DNA of 64,000 bases from Wenyingzhuangia heitensis (GTDB lineage: Bacteria > Bacteroidota > Bacteroidia > Flavobacteriales > Flavobacteriaceae): the NCBI RefSeq assembly GCF_011762155.1, contig NZ_JAASQL010000001.1, positions 1,860,001 through 1,924,000 on the forward strand, in the 5' to 3' direction. The translations under genes and the position numbers were made by a program. Below, in pieces: positions 7,896 to 16,231 of this stretch; the stretch's first letter is position 1; the number at the start of each line of letters is the position of its first letter. The notes below the pieces were generated by a model that had not been told where the DNA came from, did no database searches, and saw only the letters and a list, made by a program, of their open reading frames with translations.

Positions 7896-9512
7896 ATGTT
7901 AACAGTTTCAAATTTATCGGTACAATTCGGAAAAAGAATCTTATTCGATGAAGTGAATACAAAATTTACGCAAGGGAATTGCTATGGAGTAATTGGTGCA
8001 AATGGAGCAGGTAAATCTACATTTTTAAAGATTATATCTGGAAAAATGGAGGCTACATCAGGACACGTTACTTTAGATCCAGGAAAGCGTATGTCTGTAT
8101 TAACTCAAGATCATTATGCTTTTGATGAGTATACCGTTTTAGAAGCTGTTTTAATGGGGAATAAAGAGTTGTATAAAATAAAAACAGAAATTGATGCCTT
8201 GTATGCTGATTATACAGATGAAAATGCTGAAAAAATTGGAGAGCTACAGGTTAAGTTTGAGGAAATGGACGGTTGGAATGCAGATGCTGCAGCAGCCACC
8301 ATGTTATCTAACTTAGGTATTAAAGATGATATTCATTATACATTGTTAGCCGACTTAGATGGTAAAACAAAAGTACGTGTATTATTAGCACAGTGTTTAT
8401 TTGGTAATCCTGATGTGTTGATTATGGATGAGCCTACCAACGACTTGGATTTTGAAACCATTGCTTGGTTAGAAAATTTTTTAGCAAATTACGAGAATAC
8501 AGTAATTGTGGTATCACATGACCGTCACTTTTTAGATGCGGTTTGTACGCATATTTCTGACATCGATTTTGGTAAAATTAATCACTTTTCAGGGAATTAT
8601 ACTTTCTGGTATGAATCTTCTCAATTAGCAGCCAAACAACGTCAGCAAGCCAATAAAAAAGCTGAAGATAAAAAGAAAGAATTAGAAGAGTTTATTCGTC
8701 GTTTTTCTGCAAACATGGCAAAGTCTAAACAGGCAACGTCTCGTAAAAAAATGATAGAAAAATTAAATGTTGATGAAATTCAACCTTCTAGTCGTAGATA
8801 TCCAGCAATTATTTTTGATAGAGATAGAGAAGCGGGAGATCAAATTTTAAATATCGAAAACTTATCAAAATCATTTGAAGGAGAGTCTTTGTTTAAAGAG
8901 ATAGATATTAATTTATCTAAAGGGGATAAAGTACTGGTGGTGTCTAAAAACTCAAAAGCAGTAACTGCTTTTTACCAAACAATTATGGGAAATGAGTCTG
9001 CAGACACAGGTGAATACAAATGGGGAATTACGACAAACCAATCTTATTTACCATCAGACAATTCATCTTTCTTTGTAGATGAGAAATTAAACTTGGTAGA
9101 TTGGTTACGTCAATATGCTAAAACAGAAGAAGAAAGAGAAGAAGTGCATTTAAGAGGTTTCTTAGGGAAAATGATTTTTAGTGGAGAAGAAGCTTTAAAA
9201 AAATGTAATGTTTTGTCTGGAGGAGAAAAAGTACGTTGTATGTTGTCTCGTATGATGATGACTAGAGCCAATGTATTGGTGTTAGATGAGCCTACAAATC
9301 ACTTAGATTTAGAATCTATTCAAGCATTAAACAATTCGCTAAAAAACTTTAAAGGAACGGTTTTGTTTTCTACACATGACCACGAATTTGCACAAACGGT
9401 AGCCAATAGAATTATAGAAATTACTCCAAACGGTGTGATTGATAAATACGCTACTTTTGATGAGTATTTAGACGATCCAAAAATTAAAGAATTAAGATCT
9501 AAAATGTATTAG
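7896..9512 (+). CDS. ABC-F family ATPase, YbiT type
   Basis: 538 residues from the ATG at 7896 (MLTVSNLSVQFG), the normal family start; an upstream extension is unlikely because it contains the predicted promoter. Two ABC domains without membrane segments are joined by a charged linker (RFSANMAKSKQATSRKKM) that in ABC-F proteins reaches the ribosome. Domain 1 has Walker A GANGAGKST at about 34-42, but its signature is degenerate (LADLDGKTKVRVLL at about 151). Domain 2 keeps the signature LSGGE at about 440-444, but its Walker A is lost (VSKNSKAV at about 349-356). Overall similarity to E. coli YbiT is strong. The likely role is in translation on the ribosome, not transport. Confidence 0.88.
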   Translation: MLTVSNLSVQFGKRILFDEVNTKFTQGNCYGVIGANGAGKSTFLKIISGKMEATSGHVTLDPGKRMSVLTQDHYAFDEYTVLEAVLMGNKELYKIKTEIDALYADYTDENAEKIGELQVKFEEMDGWNADAAAATMLSNLGIKDDIHYTLLADLDGKTKVRVLLAQCLFGNPDVLIMDEPTNDLDFETIAWLENFLANYENTVIVVSHDRHFLDAVCTHISDIDFGKINHFSGNYTFWYESSQLAAKQRQQANKKAEDKKKELEEFIRRFSANMAKSKQATSRKKMIEKLNVDEIQPSSRRYPAIIFDRDREAGDQILNIENLSKSFEGESLFKEIDINLSKGDKVLVVSKNSKAVTAFYQTIMGNESADTGEYKWGITTNQSYLPSDNSSFFVDEKLNLVDWLRQYAKTEEEREEVHLRGFLGKMIFSGEEALKKCNVLSGGEKVRCMLSRMMMTRANVLVLDEPTNHLDLESIQALNNSLKNFKGTVLFSTHDHEFAQTVANRIIEITPNGVIDKYATFDEYLDDPKIKELRSKMY

Positions 9513-9536
9513 TAATATACATTTTATATAATATAA

Positions 9537-9576
9537 AAAATCCGATTCATGTTAACATGAATCGGATTTTTGTTTT
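9537..9576. terminator. Bidirectional hairpin terminator
   Basis: A nearly perfect 26-base palindrome (TCCGATTCATGTT and its complement) flanked by A-run and T-run sits between convergent genes and can serve both. Confidence 0.88.
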
Positions 9577-9592
9577 TGGAAGAATAGGTTAA

Positions 9593-10537
9593 TTATTCTT
9601 CATTAGTACTAAAAGATAAATCAGCAGCTCCTTTTATTTCGGTAGACATTTCTCCTAAAAAACCTAATTCTAGTTGAGCACCCGTATATACTTTTATAAA
9701 ATCAATTCCTTTTAAACTTACAGAATTCATATCGGTATCTACAGCCCAATCAATATCAAAAACATTTCCATTTCCGTTTTCTTGGTAGGTGCTGTCGTAA
9801 TTATCTACATATCCCCATTCTAAAGGATCTGTTGTTATAAATCCAGTTCCGTTTACTGTAGGAAATAGTCTGGTTCCGGAATAGATAACTTGATCTTGTT
9901 CACTAATAAAAAGAGGGTATTTGTTAAGAGTTCCGGCTGATACGCTGCCGTTACTTCCATTGTTATCTGTCCAAGTGACTGCTTCTGTATCGCTTTTTGG
10001 GTTGGTATACGTAGTTTTGTATTTATGTAACGTTGCTGTTTTAGTATGAGCACTCCCAGCAATTTCATACCAAGTGTCATCTGCTACTCCGTTTCCGTTT
10101 TCATCAAAAGAAACTTGAACGATTCCAGGTTCCGAAAAAGTAGAAAAAGCATTCCCATATATAATAAAATCGTTGTCATCTATTCGATTCATTACAGTGT
10201 GGTCAAAAGTAAAAATGATAGAACCTCCCCAAGCACCCAAAGAAATAAGACCTGTTTTACCTCCTACTATAGTTTCGGCAGAATCTAAATTTCCTAAGTT
10301 TTTATTAATGTATTGCCCAGGAGCAGGTCTATAAGATAAAACTTCAGAAATATATTCACTACTTTCTGATGTTGTTGGACGAGAATATTCTTTAAAAAAA
10401 TCTATAGGTTCAGGATCTTCTTCTAGAGGTTGTTCTATATTCTCTTCTAAAGATTCAATACTTTCTTCTTTTTCACAAGCTGTAAAAGTAAAAAGGGATA
10501 CGCTTAAAAAAGCGGCTAAAAAATGTTTGTTTGTCAT
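9593..10537 (-). CDS. Cobalamin-regulated surface lipoprotein
   Basis: 314 residues; lipobox FTAC gives a lipidated Cys21, followed by an acidic Glu-rich spacer (EKEESIESLEENIEQ), an arrangement like the surface-export signal of Bacteroidota lipoproteins. The folded part resembles the 'cell surface protein' family found in B12-uptake loci of this phylum: segments YRPAPGQYIN, GAWGGSIIF, DFIIYGNAF, and DENGNGVADDTWYEIAGS (a Ca-binding-like DxNGNGxxDD loop). A cobalamin riboswitch lies directly upstream, so expression should drop when B12 is plentiful. It may bind corrinoid at the surface for a TonB receptor, but no BtuB is adjacent. Function is inferred from the riboswitch and family context. 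Confidence 0.72.
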   Translation of the reverse strand: MTNKHFLAAFLSVSLFTFTACEKEESIESLEENIEQPLEEDPEPIDFFKEYSRPTTSESSEYISEVLSYRPAPGQYINKNLGNLDSAETIVGGKTGLISLGAWGGSIIFTFDHTVMNRIDDNDFIIYGNAFSTFSEPGIVQVSFDENGNGVADDTWYEIAGSAHTKTATLHKYKTTYTNPKSDTEAVTWTDNNGSNGSVSAGTLNKYPLFISEQDQVIYSGTRLFPTVNGTGFITTDPLEWGYVDNYDSTYQENGNGNVFDIDWAVDTDMNSVSLKGIDFIKVYTGAQLELGFLGEMSTEIKGAADLSFSTNEE

Positions 10538-10612
10538 TTGTTTGTATTTAAAATAGTTGATAATTCAGATTATTTTAAAAACAAAACACCAAGGAATAAT
10601 AGGATAAATCCA

Positions 10613-10651
10613 ATAAAAATTTACCCAAAGCTATAACTCCCGAAAGCTTTG
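10613..10651 (-). terminator. Possible riboswitch expression-platform hairpin
   Basis: Just downstream of the B12 box on the minus strand, CAAAGCT and AGCTTTG can pair around a 12-base loop, followed by a weak T-rich stretch. It could be the switchable terminator of the cobalamin riboswitch; the U-tract is short, so translational control is also possible. Confidence 0.4.
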
Positions 10652-10663
10652 TTTTTGTAATTA

Positions 10664-10816
10664 TTGGCAGGTATTCTGACTCATTTCACTTATTTAACCC
10701 TTCCCATCATTTTACAGACAGTGGTATTGTTAAAAAGTTGTTTCTGTATTTTTAATACAGAGAAATTTACAGCAGCGGGAACTGTTCAGGATTTACACCT
10801 GATTCCCTTTTAATGC
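10664..10816 (-). promoter_or_regulatory. Cobalamin riboswitch
   Basis: Read on the minus strand, the conserved cobalamin-aptamer blocks occur in order: GGGAAT, GGTGTAAATCC, AACAGTTCCCGCTGCTGTAA (the central CCCGC core), CCACTG, GATGGGAAGG, and the B12 box AGTCAGAATACCTGCC at 10666-10681, which matches the consensus AGYCMGRANACCTGCC at every position. It lies about 125 bases upstream of the surface lipoprotein gene. It should bind adenosylcobalamin or a related corrinoid and turn the gene off. Confidence 0.95.
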
Positions 10817-10852
10817 AAATGTTTTACAAACAAGTACAACCAAAAATCGTGG

Positions 10853-10860
10853 CAAAACTA
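10853..10860 (-). promoter_or_regulatory. Predicted -7 element upstream of the cobalamin riboswitch
   Basis: Minus strand TAGTTTTG fits TAnnTTTG and lies about 40 bases before the aptamer, the expected place for its promoter. No good -33 element is seen. Confidence 0.4.
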
Positions 10861-10908
10861 ATGTATTCTAAGGGTTATATAAAAGAAAATATAAAATAAA
10901 AAAAGGTG

Positions 10909-11382
10909 TTAATATTCGTGTTTTGGAGGGGTGTACATATTATTAATCAATCCATGAATAAAAGTATTGTGATTGCTGTTTATATTTAACCAACTAGTTG
11001 TTGCTTCTATAGAACTAAAAACTTCATAATGGTGATTGGTGAAATGATCATTCAGTGTATAGATCATAGAAGCAACAACCTGTTCTGGGTTAGAGGTTAG
11101 AATAGCAAGTCTAGCCAATCCTGTAAGTTTTAAGTTTTTTGAAACCCATACACCACAGTTGTAAAGATCCTCTTTACTCATTTTTATATAGGTTAGTCTA
11201 AGATCTATAATAAAAACACAATTGCTATTAAATTTTGGGTCATTAATAATTTTTGATGTTAATTCTTTAACGCTTTCTAGTGTAAAGTCTCCTTGATAAT
11301 ATTCTATAATTAAGGACAGGTCGTCTAGTATAGAATACTTGTATACACTTGGAATTTGAATATTAGTAGGTTTTCTGTTCAT
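10909..11382 (-). CDS. Hypothetical protein, STAS/SpoIIAA-like fold suspected
   Basis: 157 residues from the ATG at 11382. A longer reading to 11454 adds a tyrosine/leucine-rich leader (LFLYLYYLYLLL) that looks like read-through of AT-rich upstream DNA, so I reject it. The pattern beta (LSLIIEYYQGDFT), helix (LESVKELTSKII), beta (NCVFIIDLRLTYI), helix, beta (LARLAILTSNPEQVVASMI), helix resembles small SpoIIAA-like regulatory domains. There is no signal peptide. Divergent from metH. I cannot assign a function. Confidence 0.5.
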   Translation of the reverse strand: MNRKPTNIQIPSVYKYSILDDLSLIIEYYQGDFTLESVKELTSKIINDPKFNSNCVFIIDLRLTYIKMSKEDLYNCGVWVSKNLKLTGLARLAILTSNPEQVVASMIYTLNDHFTNHHYEVFSSIEATTSWLNINSNHNTFIHGLINNMYTPPKHEY

Positions 11383-11493
11383 AACTGGGGTTGGGGGTAA
11401 TAACAAATAAAGATAGTATAAATATAAAAATAAGTAAACTGAGTGTTTTCGCAATCATTTATAAAACAATTCTTTAATTAAAGCTATAAACCT

Positions 11494-11501
11494 TATATTT
11501 G
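11494..11501 (+). promoter_or_regulatory. Predicted -7 element for metH
   Basis: TATATTTG, a full match to TAnnTTTG, about 60 bases upstream of the first metH ATG. The -33 region is only T-rich. Confidence 0.5.
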
Positions 11502-11561
11502 CCTGTCAAAATAATGAGTAAGAATTATCTATAATTCCGACCACTTAGCCAAACAAAAATC

Positions 11562-12554
11562 ATGGCAGATATTAGAGAAGAAATCAAAAAAAGAATATTA
11601 GTGTTAGATGGTGCTATGGGTACCATGATTCAGCAATACAAATTTACCGAAGAGGATTACAGAGGAGAACAGTTTAAAGATTTTCATGTATCTGTAAAAG
11701 GAAATAATGATATGTTGTCTATAACACAGCCTACAGCTATAAAAGAAATTCACGCAAAGTATTTTGAAGCTGGAGCAGATATTGCAGAAACCAATACATT
11801 TTCTAGTACCACCATTGCCATGGCAGATTATGAAATGGAAGAGTATGTGTATCAGCTAAACTACGAATCTGCAAAAATAGCTAAAGAAGTTGCTGATGAG
11901 TTTACCGCAAAAGAACCACACAAACCTCGTTTTGTAGCGGGATCTATAGGGCCTACAAATAGAACATTAAGCATGTCTCCAGATGTAAACGATCCGGGGT
12001 TTAGAGCTGTTTCTTTTGATGAGTTACGTATTGCATACAAACAACAAACAGAGGCTTTAATAGATGGTGGAGTAGATGTTTTATTGGTAGAAACTGTGTT
12101 TGATACCTTAAATGCAAAAGCAGCTTTATTTGCTATAGAAGAAGTAAAAGCAGAAAGAGGAATTGATATTCCTGTAATGTTAAGTGGTACAATTACGGAT
12201 GCATCGGGAAGAACCTTGTCGGGACAAACAGCAGAAGCTTTTCTAATATCAGTATCTCATATTCCGTTATTAACCGTAGGATTAAATTGTGCTTTGGGAG
12301 CAGATGCTTTGGTACCTCATTTAGAAGCCATTTCTAGCAATACACAATATGGTGTATCCGCACACCCTAATGCAGGATTGCCGAATGCTTTTGGTGAATA
12401 TGATGAAACTCCATCACAAATGGCAGCTCAAATTCAAGGTTATTTAGACAAAAATTTAATCAATATTATTGGGGGATGTTGCGGTACAACACCTGCACAC
12501 ATAAAAGCAATTGCTGATATTGCTGCTGTGGCAAATCCAAGAGAAATTGCGTAA
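11562..12554 (+). CDS. metH: Methionine synthase, homocysteine-binding N-terminal half (split MetH)
   Basis: 330 residues forming one homocysteine S-methyltransferase barrel. It opens with [11 protein letters not shown] and carries the zinc-binding cysteines in GLNCALG and GGCCGTT near the C-terminus, which activate the thiol of homocysteine. Full-length MetH is about 1200 residues; here the protein stops after module 1 and the remaining modules are in the next gene, 74 bases downstream. Both reading frames are intact and each has its own start, so this is a genuine two-gene form, as seen in many Bacteroidota, not a frameshift. Cytoplasmic; makes methionine from homocysteine with the partner protein. 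Confidence 0.93.
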   Translation: MADIREEIKKRILVLDGAMGTMIQQYKFTEEDYRGEQFKDFHVSVKGNNDMLSITQPTAIKEIHAKYFEAGADIAETNTFSSTTIAMADYEMEEYVYQLNYESAKIAKEVADEFTAKEPHKPRFVAGSIGPTNRTLSMSPDVNDPGFRAVSFDELRIAYKQQTEALIDGGVDVLLVETVFDTLNAKAALFAIEEVKAERGIDIPVMLSGTITDASGRTLSGQTAEAFLISVSHIPLLTVGLNCALGADALVPHLEAISSNTQYGVSAHPNAGLPNAFGEYDETPSQMAAQIQGYLDKNLINIIGGCCGTTPAHIKAIADIAAVANPREIA

Positions 12555-12628
12555 GCAATTTAGTAATAAGTTATACATTTTATGAGTCTTTGTACTTTGT
12601 ACGCTGCACTCAATACTAAGCGAAAGTA

Positions 12629-15325
12629 ATGAGCGATATTAAACAAACAAAATACATGAAATTATCAGGATTAGAACCATTGGTTTTAGGTCCAGATATG
12701 AATTTTATCAATGTTGGAGAAAGAACAAACGTAGCTGGTTCTCGTAAGTTTTTAAGGTTAATTAAAGAAGAACAATTTGATGAAGCCTTAGCCATTGCCC
12801 TACATCAAGTAGAGGGTGGTGCTCAAATTATTGACATCAACATGGATGATGGTTTGATTGATGGAAAGGAATCTATGGTTAAGTTTTTAAATTTAATTAT
12901 GGCAGAACCAGACATTGCTCGTGTGCCTATTATGATAGATTCTTCTAAGTGGGATATTATAGAGGCAGGTTTACAAGTAGTACAAGGTAAATGTGTAGTA
13001 AATTCTATTTCTTTAAAAGAAGGAGAAGAAATTTTTAAAGAACACGTTCGTAAACTTAAAATGTACGGTGCTGCTGTTATTGTTATGGCTTTTGATGAAG
13101 TTGGACAAGCAGATGATTATGAGAGTCGTTGTAGAATTGCAAAACGTTCTTACGACATTATGGTGAATGAATGTGGGTTTCCATCAGAAGATATTATTTT
13201 TGATTTAAACATATTTCCTGTAGCTACAGGAATGGAAGAGCACCGTAGAAATGCCATCGATTTTATTGAGGCAACTCATTGGGTACGTACCAATTTAACC
13301 AATGCAAGTGTAAGTGGTGGGGTAAGTAATGTTTCGTTTTCTTTTAGAGGAAACAATCCTGTGCGTGAAGCTATGCACTCGGTTTTTTTATATTATGCCA
13401 TCAAAAAAGGAATGAATATGGGGATTGTAAATCCAGCCATGTTAGAGGTGTATGATGACATTCCTAAAGATTTATTAGAACATGTAGAGGATGTAATTTT
13501 AGACAGACGAGATGATGCTACAGAACGTTTGTTAGATTTTGCAGAAAGTTTTAAAGGAGAAGTAAAATCTGAAGAGCAAAAGTTGGCTTGGAGAGAATTG
13601 CCTTTACAAGAAAGAATAACTCATGGATTGGTAAAAGGAATCGACCAATTTATTGTAGAAGATGTAGAAGAAGCTCGCTTGCAGGTTGCAAAACCATTAG
13701 AAGTAATTGAAGGTCATTTAATGATTGGAATGGGGGTGGTTGGAGACTTGTTTGGTGAGGGGAAAATGTTCTTGCCACAGGTGGTAAAATCTGCTCGTGT
13801 AATGAAAAGAGCTGTAGCCCATTTAATGCCTTTTATTGAAGCTGCTAAGGATGAGAATAGTCCTGCACAAGGAAAAGTATTGTTGGCAACCGTAAAAGGA
13901 GATGTACACGATATTGGTAAAAATATTGTAGGAGTGGTTATGGCTTGTAACAATTATGCCATTGTAGATTTAGGAGTAATGGTACCACCAGAAAAAATAT
14001 TACAAGCTGCTATTGATGAGAAAGTTGATGTAATAGGTTTGAGTGGATTAATTACTCCATCTTTAGATGAAATGGTTCATATTGCTAAAGAAATGCAACG
14101 TCTGGATTTTAAAATCCCTTTATTAATAGGCGGAGCAACCACATCCAAAGCGCACACAGCCGTTAAAATTGCTCCAGAATACGATGGAGGAGTAGTACAT
14201 GTCTTAGATGCTTCTCGTTCTGTGCCGGTAACAAGTACCTTGATTGGTGAGGATAAAAGTATTTCTAAAGCATTTAAAGATAAAACGTATGCTGAATACG
14301 ATAAGGTTCGTGAGGGGTTTTTAAACCGTGCCCGTAAAAAAGTTTACATTCCTTTAGCAGAAACTAGAAAGAACAATTACAAGTTGGAATTTAATCAAGA
14401 TACTGTTTACACTCCAAACAAAACAGGGGTACAGGTGATTGATAATTTACCTTTGGAGGAATTGGTTCCCTATTTAGATTGGACACCATTTTTTCAGTCA
14501 TGGGAATTACATGGGAAATATCCTGCTATTTTAGATGATGAAATTGTAGGTATACAAGCAAAAGACTTATATAACGATGCTCAAGAAATGTTAGCTAAAA
14601 TCATTAAAGAAAAATGGTTTGTAGCCAAAGCTGTTTATGGATTGTTTCCTGCAAACACAGTCAATTCTGATGATATTGAAATTTATACAGATAATTCTCG
14701 TTCAGAAACCATTCAGACTATGTTAACGTTACGTCAGCAATCAAAAAAAGCAGCAGGGAAACCTCATATTGCTTTGGCAGATTATGTAGCACCAAAAGAA
14801 AGTGGTTTAGAAGATTATATAGGAGCTTTTTGTGTAACAGCAGGTTTTGGGGTAGAAGAAAAGGCAGAAGAGTATAAAAATAGCCTAGACGATTATAATA
14901 GTATTATGGTAAAAGCATTGGCAGATCGTTTTGCAGAAGCTTTTGCTGAATACTTACATGATAAAATTAGAAAACAAGATTGGGGGTACGCTAACGGAGA
15001 AGATTTATCTAATGAAGAATTGATTAAAGAATCTTACCAAGGAATTCGTCCTGCTCCAGGATATCCATCTTGTCCTGATCATACTGAAAAAACTCAGTTA
15101 TGGGAGTTGTTAAATGTAAAAGAAAATATAGGTGTTGAGTTAACAGATAGTTTGGCTATGTTCCCTACAGCATCTGTTTCTGGACATTATTTTGCACATA
15201 AGGATGCTCGTTACTTTGGATTAGGTAAAATAACCAAAGAACAAGTTCACAATTTTGCAGAAAGAAGAGGATTGACTCATGCAGAAGCAGAACGTTGGTT
15301 AAGTCCCAACATGGCGGAGGAATAA
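12629..15325 (+). CDS. metH: Methionine synthase, folate-, cobalamin- and SAM-binding half (split MetH)
   Basis: 898 residues. Order of modules: pterin-binding domain ([17 protein letters not shown], about 25-290), cobalamin cap and Rossmann domain (about 320-560) with the B12-ligating motif DVHDIG at 425-430 (His427 is the lower axial ligand), and the SAM-dependent reactivation domain (about 580-898) with [12 protein letters not shown]. It transfers the methyl group from methyltetrahydrofolate through cobalamin to homocysteine bound by the partner subunit. All key residues are present. A B12-riboswitch gene lies 2 kb upstream, but metH itself shows no riboswitch in its leader. Confidence 0.95.
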   Translation: MSDIKQTKYMKLSGLEPLVLGPDMNFINVGERTNVAGSRKFLRLIKEEQFDEALAIALHQVEGGAQIIDINMDDGLIDGKESMVKFLNLIMAEPDIARVPIMIDSSKWDIIEAGLQVVQGKCVVNSISLKEGEEIFKEHVRKLKMYGAAVIVMAFDEVGQADDYESRCRIAKRSYDIMVNECGFPSEDIIFDLNIFPVATGMEEHRRNAIDFIEATHWVRTNLTNASVSGGVSNVSFSFRGNNPVREAMHSVFLYYAIKKGMNMGIVNPAMLEVYDDIPKDLLEHVEDVILDRRDDATERLLDFAESFKGEVKSEEQKLAWRELPLQERITHGLVKGIDQFIVEDVEEARLQVAKPLEVIEGHLMIGMGVVGDLFGEGKMFLPQVVKSARVMKRAVAHLMPFIEAAKDENSPAQGKVLLATVKGDVHDIGKNIVGVVMACNNYAIVDLGVMVPPEKILQAAIDEKVDVIGLSGLITPSLDEMVHIAKEMQRLDFKIPLLIGGATTSKAHTAVKIAPEYDGGVVHVLDASRSVPVTSTLIGEDKSISKAFKDKTYAEYDKVREGFLNRARKKVYIPLAETRKNNYKLEFNQDTVYTPNKTGVQVIDNLPLEELVPYLDWTPFFQSWELHGKYPAILDDEIVGIQAKDLYNDAQEMLAKIIKEKWFVAKAVYGLFPANTVNSDDIEIYTDNSRSETIQTMLTLRQQSKKAAGKPHIALADYVAPKESGLEDYIGAFCVTAGFGVEEKAEEYKNSLDDYNSIMVKALADRFAEAFAEYLHDKIRKQDWGYANGEDLSNEELIKESYQGIRPAPGYPSCPDHTEKTQLWELLNVKENIGVELTDSLAMFPTASVSGHYFAHKDARYFGLGKITKEQVHNFAERRGLTHAEAERWLSPNMAEE

Positions 15326-15384
15326 AATTTTGTAAGTATCAAAGAGATTGATAGACTTATAAATAAAAGCAATTGTAGAAAACT

Positions 15385-15413
15385 TTGATAAGTTGAATAA
15401 TTGTATATTTTTG
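15385..15413 (+). promoter_or_regulatory. Predicted trxA promoter
   Basis: TTG at 15385-15387, 18 bases, then TATTTTTG at 15406-15413: a good Bacteroidota -33/-7 pair. The leader would be about 35 bases. Confidence 0.65.
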
Positions 15414-15455
15414 TTAAGAGAAACAATTGAAGTAAAACATTAAAAAAATAAAATT

Positions 15456-15773
15456 ATGGCATTAGAAATTACAGATGCAACGTTTGAAGAAGTAGTATTA
15501 AAATCAGACAAACCAGTATTAGTTGACTTTTGGGCAGCTTGGTGTGGACCTTGTAGAATGGTAGCTCCAATTATTGACGAGTTAACTGAAGAGTATGAAG
15601 GGAAGGCAGTTATAGGAAAAGTAGATGTGGATGCAAATCAAGAATTTGCAGCTAAATACGGAGTACGTAACATACCTACAGTATTAGTATTTAAAGGAGG
15701 AGAAGTAGTAGACAAGCAAGTAGGAGTAGCTCCTAAAGCAACGTATGCTGGTAAAATTGATGCAGCAATTTAA
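15456..15773 (+). CDS. trxA: Thioredoxin
   Basis: 105 residues, the normal size of thioredoxin 1, with the active site WCGPC at 29-33 and the cis-proline region VRNIPTVLVF. No signal peptide, so it reduces protein disulfides in the cytoplasm with electrons from thioredoxin reductase. Single-gene unit with its own promoter and terminator. Confidence 0.97.
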   Translation: MALEITDATFEEVVLKSDKPVLVDFWAAWCGPCRMVAPIIDELTEEYEGKAVIGKVDVDANQEFAAKYGVRNIPTVLVFKGGEVVDKQVGVAPKATYAGKIDAAI

Positions 15774-15794
15774 TTACTATTTTACATAGATATA

Positions 15795-15825
15795 AAAAAA
15801 GATCACAATTTTGTGATCTTTTTTT
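15795..15825 (+). terminator. Rho-independent terminator after trxA
   Basis: AAAGATCACAA / TTGTGATCTTT hairpin, followed by T-run. Confidence 0.9.
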
Positions 15826-15898
15826 ATGCGTAAAATTCTGGTTTATAGCTAGGTATAATTAGCTGTGTGAAAAAATCAAAAAAAAGCCTACAAACCCT

Positions 15899-15928
15899 TT
15901 GCACAACTGTGATTTAGTTGTATATTTG
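15899..15928 (+). promoter_or_regulatory. Predicted tRNA-Asp promoter
   Basis: TTG at 15899-15901, a 19-base spacer, and TATATTTG at 15921-15928, ending 17 bases before the tRNA. This is a textbook Bacteroidota promoter. Confidence 0.75.
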
Positions 15929-15945
15929 CCACCGCTAACAGCAAC

Positions 15946-16019
15946 GGTCTGGTAGTTCAGCTGGTTAGAATACCTGCCTGTCACGCAGGGGGTCGCGGGT
16001 TCGAGTCCCGTCCAGACCG
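15946..16019 (+). tRNA. tRNA-Asp (anticodon GUC)
   Basis: Full cloverleaf: acceptor GGTCTGG pairs with CCAGACC and discriminator G; anticodon stem-loop CTGCCTGTCACGCAG with GTC; T-loop GGGTTCGAGTCCC. CCA is not encoded. The 3' 21 bases are also present at the right end of the island (51665-51685), so this tRNA is the integration target and its 3' end is now supplied by the element. Confidence 0.97.
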
Positions 16020-16025
16020 CAAGAG
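15999..16025 (+). repeat. Left attachment site (att core)
   Basis: 27 bases from the T-arm of tRNA-Asp to just after the tRNA (starts GTTCGAGTCC, ends CCGCAAGAG), identical to 51665-51691. Confidence 0.9.
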
Positions 16026-16042
16026 AAAAGTTAATCTCTTCC

Positions 16043-16078
16043 AAAACCTTATAAACATTATGTTTATAAGGTTTTTTT
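16043..16078 (+). terminator. Terminator after tRNA-Asp, inside the island
   Basis: Stem CCTTATAAACA / TGTTTATAAGG followed by seven T. A near-identical copy (one loop base changed) lies at 51709-51744 outside the island, which is the original chromosomal terminator; the island has brought its own. Confidence 0.85.
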
Positions 16079-16121
16079 GTATGTGACTATTTCATATAAA
16101 ATCAAAGTATTTTATATATTT

Positions 16122-16141
16122 GGTTCACAAATCGGTTCACA
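16122..16141 (+). repeat. Left arm repeat, probable integrase or excisionase site
   Basis: A 20-base sequence made of two GGTTCAC units (GGTTCACAAATCGGTTCACA), repeated exactly at 51594-51613 near the other border. An inverted GTGAACC lies at 16161-16167. Position 97 bases inside the att core fits an arm-type site of a tyrosine recombinase. Confidence 0.55.
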
Positions 16142-16231
16142 GTTTTAAATTGTGATTTTTGTGAACCAGTTTAAATGATTTAATAGTTGATTTGACTTTC
16201 GTCCATTGTTTAACCACAAAATGACGATACT

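Noticed and set aside
15859-16044. Open frame on the minus strand over the tRNA-Asp gene (contains WTGLEPATPCVTGRYSNQLN)
   Set aside because: It is the reverse of a tRNA; such frames arise from the conserved tRNA sequence and are a frequent false gene.
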